From assembly GCA_003447595.1 (NCBI GenBank), contig DLYT01000003.1:65437-70924 (forward strand): a stretch of DNA of 5,488 nt, read 5' to 3'. Under the pieces are notes generated by a model. The model did not search any database. It was not told the DNA's origin and saw nothing but the letters and a program-made list of their open reading frames with translations. The position numbers and the translations under genes were made by a program. This stretch comes from Porphyromonadaceae bacterium. Its GTDB lineage: Bacteria; Bacteroidota; Bacteroidia; Bacteroidales; CAMTPD01. This document shows positions 1 to 4,474 of the stretch, piece after piece (positions within the stretch are counted from its first letter, which is position 1; the number at the start of each line of letters is the position of its first letter).

Positions 1-537
1 CTGAATCCGATTGTATATTATGCGTATAGATCGAATCGAATTATGGACATTGCCCAAGTAGAAGACAACAAAACTATTTGGACAAAGGAAAATGCTTCAA
101 ACACCCAGAGTGCAGGTATTGAAATCAATGCTTCATGGCAGCCATTCAGACAATTATTTGTTTATCTAACCACAAATGGATATCACTACGAAATCGACGG
201 GCAACGCCAAGGCTGGGGCAAACGTAAAGGTGATTTTGCGATAGACGCAAAAGGAGGAATTACCTTCCTTCCTTTCAAGAACACTCGATTGCAAATTGAC
301 GGATATTATACAGACAAACAACTGACTCCTCAAGGAAGCATCTCTTCTCTGTACAGTGTCAATGCCGGTGCGTCACAGTATTTACTGAATCAACGTATGT
401 GCATCACATTATCTATCCAAAACATCTTTGACTCCATGGAAGAGTCTACTACCTTCGTTAGCGGAGCAGAAACACAATACATACATCGTAATCGTGATGC
501 GAGAGCATTCTGGGCTTCCATCAGTTACACATTATAA
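1..537 (+). CDS. TonB-dependent-receptor-like outer-membrane beta-barrel protein, C-terminal part (5' end outside window)
   Basis: The reading frame is open from the first base and ends at TAA 535-537, giving the last 178 residues; the ATG at 43 is internal, not a start. The product is rich in alternating polar/hydrophobic stretches typical of barrel strands (GIEINASWQPF, LFVYLTTNGYHYE, TRLQIDGYYT, MCITLSIQNIFDS), separated by polar loops and short turns. The 'LSIQNIFDS' strand followed by a loop and 'RDARAFWASISY' matches the end of Bacteroidota outer-membrane barrels of the TonB-dependent receptor / OMP_b-brl type. The role would be TonB-driven uptake of an unknown ligand across the outer membrane. 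The plug domain and any carboxypeptidase-like N-terminal domain are outside the window, so the substrate cannot be inferred. The last residue is Leu rather than the usual terminal aromatic. The gene is followed by an intrinsic terminator and faces rplI. Family assignment is fairly sure, function is not. Confidence 0.75.
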   Translation: MNPIVYYAYRSNRIMDIAQVEDNKTIWTKENASNTQSAGIEINASWQPFRQLFVYLTTNGYHYEIDGQRQGWGKRKGDFAIDAKGGITFLPFKNTRLQIDGYYTDKQLTPQGSISSLYSVNAGASQYLLNQRMCITLSIQNIFDSMEESTTFVSGAETQYIHRNRDARAFWASISYTL

Positions 538-545
538 TCGCAAAC

Positions 546-585
546 AAAAAAGCGTGCAGTAATATAAATACTGCACGCTTTTTTT
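546..585 (+). terminator. Intrinsic terminator of the barrel-protein gene
   Basis: The arms AGCGTGCAGTA (551-561) and TACTGCACGCT (569-579) form a perfect 11-bp stem around a 7-nt loop. The stem can be extended by the A-run 546-550 pairing with T's after the right arm. A run of seven T's (579-585) follows on the + strand, starting 9 nt after the stop codon. The A-run on the left means it may also work on the - strand as a backup for the rplI operon. Confidence 0.9.
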
Positions 586-600
586 AGCTCTAAACAGAGC

Positions 601-633
601 AAAAAAAAAGGCTCTCAAATGAGAGCCTTTTTT
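601..633 (-). terminator. Intrinsic terminator of the rpsF-rpsR-rplI operon
   Basis: GGCTCTC (610-616) pairs with GAGAGCC (621-627) around the 4-nt loop 617-620. Read on the - strand, the hairpin is followed by a run of nine T's (complement of A 601-609). It lies 20 nt past the rplI stop codon. T's 628-633 on the other side make it potentially bidirectional. Confidence 0.9.
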
Positions 634-652
634 ATATCTGATAATTTGAAAA

Positions 653-1096
653 TTATTCAGCAACAACTTCGAAAGGAATTTCTACAGAAACTTCTTTGTG
701 AAGTTTGATAGTAGCTACATAGCTACCAGCTTCTTTAACAGAACCTTTGATAGCGATTAGCTTTCTGTCGATGTTGAAACCTGCTTTTTCTAGAGCTTCA
801 GCAACTTGGATGTTACCAACTGAACCGAAGATAGTTCCAGTAGAGCTAGTTTTAGCACCGATTGTCAAAGTTACACCTTCTAGTTTAGCAGCTAGCTCTT
901 GTGCATCAGCTTTGATTTTAGCCAATTTGTGAGCACGTTGTTTCAAGTTTTCTGCCAAAACTTTCAAAGATGAAGGAGTAGCGATGATAGCCTTACCTTG
1001 AGGGATAAGATAGTTACGACCGTAGCCAGGTTTTACTGTTACTACTTCGTCTTTGTAGCCAAGATTAGCTACGTCTTCTTTCAAAATAACTTGCAT
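653..1096 (-). CDS. rplI: 50S ribosomal protein bL9
   Basis: This 147-residue protein has the usual length for bL9. The N-terminal rRNA-binding domain carries the family signature NLGYKDEVVTVKPGYGRNYL (about residues 11-30, with G13, V21, G24 and N28-Y29-L30). A long Lys/Ala-rich connecting helix (about 41-74) leads to the C-terminal domain, which includes 'GTIFGSVGNIQVAEAL'. bL9 binds 23S rRNA at the base of the L1 stalk and helps maintain reading frame. It is the third gene of the operon, 22 nt after rpsR. The ATG at 1096-1094 is preceded 8 nt upstream by a very strong Shine-Dalgarno sequence, which fixes the start. An intrinsic terminator follows the stop, so this is the operon's last gene. 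Confidence 0.98.
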   Translation of the reverse strand: MQVILKEDVANLGYKDEVVTVKPGYGRNYLIPQGKAIIATPSSLKVLAENLKQRAHKLAKIKADAQELAAKLEGVTLTIGAKTSSTGTIFGSVGNIQVAEALEKAGFNIDRKLIAIKGSVKEAGSYVATIKLHKEVSVEIPFEVVAE

Positions 1097-1104
1097 GTTC
1101 TTTA

Positions 1105-1112
1105 TCCTCCTT
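1105..1112 (-). promoter_or_regulatory. Strong Shine-Dalgarno sequence of rplI
   Basis: On the - strand AAGGAGGA lies 8 nt before the rplI ATG, inside the 22-nt rpsR-rplI gap. Seven bases (AAGGAGG) match the complement of the standard 16S rRNA tail. This stands out because the hydrolase, rnz and rpsF starts in the same window have none. Confidence 0.85.
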
Positions 1113-1118
1113 CGTTAA

Positions 1119-1391
1119 TTATTTCATCAAATCGGTTACATAAGGAAGCAACGCCAAGTGACGTGCTCTTTTCACTGCTTGAGCTACACGACGTTGGAAC
1201 TTCAAAGAAGTACCAGTGATACGACGTGGAAGGATTTTACCTTGCTCGTTCAAGAATTTTTTCAAGAACTCAGGATCTTTGTAGTCGATATACTTGATAC
1301 CGTTCTTTTTGAAACGGCAATATTTTTTCTTCTTAACGTCTACTGAAGGAGGAGTTAAGTATCTGATTTCTGATTGATTGTTGTTTGCCAT
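1119..1391 (-). CDS. rpsR: 30S ribosomal protein bS18
   Basis: This 90-residue protein is normal in length for bS18. The N-terminus is variable and polar. The conserved core contains 'KKYCRFKKNGIKYIDYKD' (about 22-39) and the family signature region ITGTSLKFQRRVAQAVKRAR (about 58-77), followed by HLALLPYV. bS18 pairs with bS6 and binds the central domain of 16S rRNA on the 30S platform, near the mRNA exit and anti-Shine-Dalgarno region. The start ATG (1391-1389) lies 2 nt past the rpsF stop, so translation of the two partners is probably coupled. A Shine-Dalgarno sequence encoded by the last rpsF codons precedes it. Confidence 0.98.
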   Translation of the reverse strand: MANNNQSEIRYLTPPSVDVKKKKYCRFKKNGIKYIDYKDPEFLKKFLNEQGKILPRRITGTSLKFQRRVAQAVKRARHLALLPYVTDLMK

Positions 1392-1393
1392 GA

Positions 1394-1747
1394 TTAGTTC
1401 TCCTTGTTTTCTTTAGATTGTGATTTCAAACCTCTTCTCTTAGCAGCATATTCAGCAGCATATTTGTCTTGACGGAAAGTCAAGAAACGGATCACACGCT
1501 CGTCACGACGGAAGTTCTTTTCTAGTTCAGCAATAACAGATGGATCTGCTTTGAATTCTACTAGTTGGTAAAAACCTGTCGATTTTTTCTGAATAGGATA
1601 AGCTAGTTTGCGCAAACCCCAGTTCTCTTCATTTACGATCTCAGAACCTTTCTCAACCAAAAGGCTCTTGAATTTGTCTACCGCTTCCTTCATCTGTACA
1701 TCAGATAAAACGGGAGTCAAAATGAAAACGGCTTCGTAATTGTTCAT
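1394..1747 (-). CDS. rpsF: 30S ribosomal protein bS6
   Basis: This 117-residue protein starts with the typical bS6 opening MNNYEAVFILTPVLSD and has the core 'NWGLRKLAYPIQKKSTGFYQLVEFKAD' (about 42-68) and 'FRRDERVIRFLTFRQDKY' (about 79-96). A charged tail (KRRGLKSQSKENKEN) follows and is probably disordered. bS6 forms the heterodimer with bS18 that binds 16S rRNA on the 30S platform. It is the first gene of rpsF-rpsR-rplI. No Shine-Dalgarno sequence is seen before the ATG at 1747-1745; the leader is AT-rich, as is usual in Bacteroidota. Transcription is expected from the promoter at 1790-1820, giving a leader of roughly 35-40 nt. Confidence 0.98.
   Translation of the reverse strand: MNNYEAVFILTPVLSDVQMKEAVDKFKSLLVEKGSEIVNEENWGLRKLAYPIQKKSTGFYQLVEFKADPSVIAELEKNFRRDERVIRFLTFRQDKYAAEYAAKRRGLKSQSKENKEN
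1398..1405 (-). promoter_or_regulatory. Shine-Dalgarno sequence of rpsR, inside the rpsF 3' end
   Basis: AAGGAGAA on the - strand is formed by the Lys-Glu-Asn codons that end rpsF, and its core lies about 7 nt before the rpsR ATG. Six bases (AAGGAG) match the anti-Shine-Dalgarno complement. It serves the second partner of the bS6-bS18 pair. Confidence 0.75.
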
Positions 1748-1789
1748 AAAACTTCGTTTATAATTTGATTAATAAAATGTTTCGTGGCG

Positions 1790-1820
1790 CAAAAGTAGTA
1801 ATTTTTACTGAAAAGACAAA
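1790..1820 (-). promoter_or_regulatory. Bacteroidota-type promoter of rpsF-rpsR-rplI
   Basis: On the - strand the -33 box TTTG (1820-1817) is separated by 19 nt from TACTTTTG (1797-1790), a perfect match to the -7 consensus TAnnTTTG. Transcription would start near 1784, about 36 nt before the rpsF ATG. The placement upstream of a highly expressed ribosomal operon supports the call. Confidence 0.85.
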
Positions 1821-1995
1821 CACTTTGCACCATTTCTTTCTTATACAGAGTTTTAAACCCTTTTTTACACCTAGCTATCCTATTGGCTTTAAGACGAGAA
1901 TATCGGCAGTTTCAATCTAAAACTCTACATTTACAACAACAAAACAACGTTTTTCCACTTTATCTATATAAAACAAACAATACAAACAAGCTCAT

Positions 1996-3018
1996 ATGAA
2001 ACAACTTAAGCACATTCTTCTGATCGGATTATTGTTGATCGCAACAACCGTCCGCGCCCAATACAGCAAAGATCTATTAGGAGATGATTATGTGAACCGT
2101 ACCATCAACATGCCCGATGACTATCAAGGAAAGGTAACGTGCACGTTGATCAAGAAAGTCGACACCCTACATACCGACAAAGCCATCTTATATATTCATG
2201 GCTACAACGACTACTTTTTTCAATCGCAACTGGGAGATAGCGTCACCAAACACGGTCTCAACTTTTACGCACTCGACCTTCGAAAATACGGACGCTCTTA
2301 TCTTCCCAATCAAACCCGCTTTTACGTAAAGTCATTGACCGAATACTTTGCAGATATCGACACAGCCTTATCCATTATGCAAAGCGAGGGTAACAAAGAA
2401 ATCATACTAATGGCTCACTCCACCGGAGGCTTGATCACCCCTTTATACCTCAATGCCCGTCCACAAAAGGAGGTAAAAGCCCTCATTTTGAACAGTCCGT
2501 TTCTCGACATGAACCTTGGAGGATTTATGGAGTCTGTAATGGTACCAATCGTATCCTTGATCTCTCCTCTATTTCCAAACCTGGTTGTTTCGGGAGCAGG
2601 CAAACCCGGATCGGCAAGTGGCTACAGCCAAAGTTTACTGAAACAATACCATGGAGAATGGACCTACAATACCGACTGGAAATTGGCAGCGAGCGCTCCC
2701 ATTACAGCAGCCTGGATAGGCGCCATTCACAAAGGGCAAAACATAATTCACAAGGGACTTAAGCTAGACATTCCTATTTTGGTAATGCATTCGGATAAAA
2801 GCTTGAAGGAAACAGACGAATGGAATGAAGATTTTATGCACGCAGATATTGTCCTTGATGTAAACGACATTCAAAAGTATGGAAAGAAACTGGGAGATAA
2901 AGTAACACTGGAATGTATCGACGGTGGCATGCACGATCTGATCTTATCGCCCAAGCAAGCACGCGATCATGCCTATCAAGCGATCTTCTCCTTTATTGAC
3001 AATTCTGTAGTTTGGTAA
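1996..3018 (+). CDS. Secreted alpha/beta hydrolase, serine aminopeptidase S33 / lysophospholipase-like
   Basis: This 340-residue protein has a Sec signal peptide: a positive start (MKQLKH), a hydrophobic stretch (about 7-18) and a likely cut near TVRA-Q (21/22), so it should act in the periplasm or envelope. The alpha/beta-hydrolase motifs come in order. 'ILYIHGYND' (about 64-72) is the oxyanion-hole HG strand. 'DLRKYGRS' (94-101) is typical of the S33/monoglyceride-lipase-like group. The nucleophile elbow is AHSTGG with Ser142, Ala replacing the common first Gly. 'IPILVMHSDKS' (about 259-269) carries a possible acid Asp267 (Asp284 or Asp288 are alternatives). 'IDGGMHDLILS' (308-318) holds the likely catalytic His313. 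The substrate is unknown; an ester, lipid or peptide are all possible. No Shine-Dalgarno sequence precedes the ATG. Upstream only a weak -7 candidate is visible (TACATTTA, 1926-1933), with no -33 partner. Divergent from rpsF, and with no + strand terminator evident after it. Confidence 0.88.
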   Translation: MKQLKHILLIGLLLIATTVRAQYSKDLLGDDYVNRTINMPDDYQGKVTCTLIKKVDTLHTDKAILYIHGYNDYFFQSQLGDSVTKHGLNFYALDLRKYGRSYLPNQTRFYVKSLTEYFADIDTALSIMQSEGNKEIILMAHSTGGLITPLYLNARPQKEVKALILNSPFLDMNLGGFMESVMVPIVSLISPLFPNLVVSGAGKPGSASGYSQSLLKQYHGEWTYNTDWKLAASAPITAAWIGAIHKGQNIIHKGLKLDIPILVMHSDKSLKETDEWNEDFMHADIVLDVNDIQKYGKKLGDKVTLECIDGGMHDLILSPKQARDHAYQAIFSFIDNSVVW

Positions 3019-3054
3019 AAAAAAGAAACGGCGGGGTTCGCACCAAGCCGTTTC
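3017..3054 (-). terminator. Intrinsic terminator on the - strand, at the end of the candidate small RNA
   Basis: GAAACGGC (3025-3032) pairs perfectly with GCCGTTTC (3047-3054), and an inner GGT/ACC pairing can close a TCGC loop. Read on the - strand the hairpin is followed by eight T's (complement of A 3017-3024). On the + strand no T-run follows, so it does not look like a terminator for the hydrolase gene, whose stop codon abuts it. It therefore implies a transcript coming from the right on the - strand. Confidence 0.85.
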
Positions 3055-3171
3055 ACATATTAACCGTTTAAACAAAAAGAAAAAGTTAGTTAAGGTATCT
3101 ATAAATAATCTGTAAATGTCTTTTTCAAGAGAAAAGGCAATTAAGCTATTCAACTTACTCACACTTTCCTT
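3017..3171 (-). ncRNA. Candidate small RNA of about 155 nt (identity unknown)
   Basis: A complete Bacteroidota promoter at 3177-3208 and a strong terminator at 3017-3054 bracket about 155 nt on the - strand. No convincing gene lies between: the only open frame (GTG at 3162) runs through the terminator into the hydrolase gene. The predicted RNA begins near GAAGGAAAGUGUGAG. Near its 5' end is a 6-bp hairpin UAAGUU-GAAU-AGCUUA (3157-3142). A second, imperfect hairpin is CUUUUC-UCUU-GAAAAAG (3136-3120). A U-rich middle and the terminator stem follow. Autonomous RNAs bounded by a promoter and terminator are known in Bacteroidales, including the Bacteroidales-1 motif and 6S-type RNAs. I cannot match this one to either by eye. 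A short leader or small-protein mRNA is less likely but not excluded. Confidence 0.55.
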
Positions 3172-3176
3172 CTTTA

Positions 3177-3208
3177 CAAATATATACTTTAGAAACTAAG
3201 AATGCAAA
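3177..3208 (-). promoter_or_regulatory. Bacteroidota-type promoter driving the candidate small RNA
   Basis: On the - strand TTTG (3208-3205) is followed after 20 nt by TATATTTG (3184-3177), a perfect TAnnTTTG. Predicted initiation is near 3171. No - strand protein gene lies downstream; transcription would run into the terminator at 3054-3017. A short inverted repeat, CATTG-A-CAATG (3212-3222), lies directly upstream of the -33 box. Confidence 0.75.
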
Positions 3209-3356
3209 CACCATTGACAATGTTTAACAACACATTTACTGTATTCTACCTGTCAAATTAGTTTCACATAAAGAGGTCTTTTTTCGTCCAATAATACGAC
3301 GAAGCCTTGATTCGGTCTTTAAAAAGAAGGATCAAAACAAGAGTAGAAAGATTTTG

Positions 3357-3364
3357 TACATTTG
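3357..3364 (+). promoter_or_regulatory. -7 box of the rnz promoter
   Basis: TACATTTG is a perfect match to the Bacteroidota -7 consensus and lies 25 nt before the rnz ATG, predicting a leader of about 20 nt. No TTTG is visible at the expected -33 position (around 3333-3338), so the promoter is incomplete by consensus and may be weaker or depend on other contacts. Confidence 0.65.
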
Positions 3365-3389
3365 TAAGAAAGAATAAACATATTGTATT

Positions 3390-4307
3390 ATGGAATGTTT
3401 TGATCTTCATATATTAGGTTGTGGCTCCGCGCTGCCTACCACGCGCCATCAACCCTCCTCACAAGTCATCAATCTAAGAGATAAACTGTATATGATTGAT
3501 TGCGGAGAAGGCACTCAGCTTCAAATGCGAAAGATGAAAATTAAGTTTAGCAGACTCAATCACATCTTCATCTCTCATCTTCATGGAGATCATTGCTTCG
3601 GGTTACCGGGATTGATTTCGACACTAGGTCTGCTGGGCAGAAACGGAGAACTTGTTATTCACGCACACGAAGAGATTCAAAAGTTTCTTCAACCCACACT
3701 TGATTTCTTTTGCAAGGATCTTCCCTATCCGGTAACCATCAATCCGGTTAAGGCAGGAGGCGACTCTGAGTTAATCTTCGAAGACCGATCGGTCGAAGTA
3801 TATTCAATACCTCTCAAACACAGGATACCCTCTACCGGATTTCTGTTTAAAGAGAAGCCGAAAGAAGCACACTTGATTCGAGAGATGATCGACTTCTATC
3901 AAGTTCCGATCAAAGAAATCCAAAACATCAAACGCGGCGCTGATTTCATTACCAACGAAGGAGAAATCATTCCCAACAGCAGGCTGACCAAACCGGCTTC
4001 GAAGCCTCGAAGTTATGCGTATTGTTCAGACACGGCCTTTTCAGAAAAGATCGTTCCGATTATTGAAGGAGTAGATTTATTGTACCACGAAGCTACGTTT
4101 GCCGATACAGAATTAAAGCGAGCGAGAGATACGTTTCACTCTACAGCCCGACAAGCTGCCGAAATTGCACTAAAAGCGAACGTAAAACAACTGATGATCG
4201 GGCATTATTCGGCACGATACGAAGACATCAAGCCGCTTTTGGAAGAAGCAAAAAAGATATTCCCAAATACCATTGCGGCCAACGAGGGTCTTCGCGTAAA
4301 GATCTAA
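3390..4307 (+). CDS. rnz: Ribonuclease Z (tRNA 3' processing endonuclease)
   Basis: This 305-residue protein has the usual length for short-form RNase Z, a metallo-beta-lactamase-fold zinc enzyme that cuts precursor tRNA after the discriminator base. The opening 'LHILGCGSALPTTRHQPSSQVI' (about 6-27) is typical. The zinc-binding motif HLHGDH gives His63, His65, Asp67 and His68. Further ligands and catalytic residues are His144 ('LKHRIPSTGF'), Asp214 ('YCSDTAF'), His250 ('FHSTA') and His272 ('GHYSARY'), with 'HEATF' at 233-237. The segment at about 152-195 fits the tRNA-binding flexible arm (exosite), so all expected parts are present. The start at ATG 3390 places the first strand correctly and lies just after a -7 box; there is no Shine-Dalgarno sequence. 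The gene ends in two adjacent TAA codons (4305-4310) and seems to be transcribed alone. Confidence 0.97.
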   Translation: MECFDLHILGCGSALPTTRHQPSSQVINLRDKLYMIDCGEGTQLQMRKMKIKFSRLNHIFISHLHGDHCFGLPGLISTLGLLGRNGELVIHAHEEIQKFLQPTLDFFCKDLPYPVTINPVKAGGDSELIFEDRSVEVYSIPLKHRIPSTGFLFKEKPKEAHLIREMIDFYQVPIKEIQNIKRGADFITNEGEIIPNSRLTKPASKPRSYAYCSDTAFSEKIVPIIEGVDLLYHEATFADTELKRARDTFHSTARQAAEIALKANVKQLMIGHYSARYEDIKPLLEEAKKIFPNTIAANEGLRVKI

Positions 4308-4339
4308 TAAGCCTCTAAAAAGAAAGTATACGAGAATCG

Positions 4340-4365
4340 AATCGTCAGATGGCGATCTGACGATT
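4340..4365. repeat. Palindromic hairpin, first of a related pair
   Basis: AATCGTCAGAT (4340-4350) and ATCTGACGATT (4355-4365) form a perfect 11-bp stem with the loop GGCG. No T-run follows on either strand, so it is not a standard terminator by itself. The same core recurs 18 nt later in the larger hairpin, with one base pair changed from A-T to G-C. It lies between the convergent rnz and trkH genes. Confidence 0.8.
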
Positions 4366-4366
4366 T

Positions 4367-4426
4367 AAAACAAACGAAGAACAAATCGTCAGGTCGGCAC
4401 CTGACGATTTGTTCTTCGTTTGTTTT
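4367..4426. terminator. 28-bp perfect inverted repeat, probable bidirectional terminator of rnz and trkH
   Basis: The left arm 4367-4394 and right arm 4399-4426 are perfectly complementary over 28 bp around the loop CGGC. The inner core AATCGTCAGGT (4384-4394) / ACCTGACGATT (4399-4409) repeats the hairpin at 4340-4365; the outer part is AC-rich on the left and T-rich on the right. The right arm ends TTTGTTTT, giving a U-rich 3' side on the + strand, and the left edge gives TTTTAAA on the - strand, so it could stop both convergent transcripts. The stem is much longer than in a typical intrinsic terminator, so an origin as a repeat element is possible. Confidence 0.65.
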
Positions 4427-4474
4427 GAGTTGCTTCACTGCAAAGCTTCAATCAACTCTATGCTATTAAAATTA

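Noticed and set aside
1748..1784. A possible autoregulatory S6:S18-binding leader upstream of rpsF
   Set aside because: The predicted leader is only about 36 nt and AT-rich. Only a weak AAAC/GTTT hairpin next to the ATG can be drawn, and nothing resembles the known S6:S18 mRNA motif.
1926..1933. TACATTTA as a -7 box for the hydrolase gene
   Set aside because: It lacks the final G of TAnnTTTG and has no TTTG at the proper distance. It is mentioned only as a weak candidate in the gene entry.
3098..3119. Imperfect tandem repeat ATCTATAAAT / ATCTGTAAAT
   Set aside because: Only two AT-rich units with one difference, inside the candidate RNA; too short to call a repeat element.
2944..3162. A 72-codon open frame on the - strand starting at GTG 3162
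   Set aside because: It passes straight through a strong intrinsic terminator on the same strand and then overlaps the hydrolase gene antisense. Its composition is low-complexity (Phe/Leu-rich), so the upstream part is better read as noncoding RNA.
3270..3325. Short repeats around GGTCTTT (3276 and 3315) and a CGAA/TTCG hairpin
   Set aside because: The arms are 4 bp and the direct repeats about 7 bp, which is within chance for AT-rich intergenic DNA.
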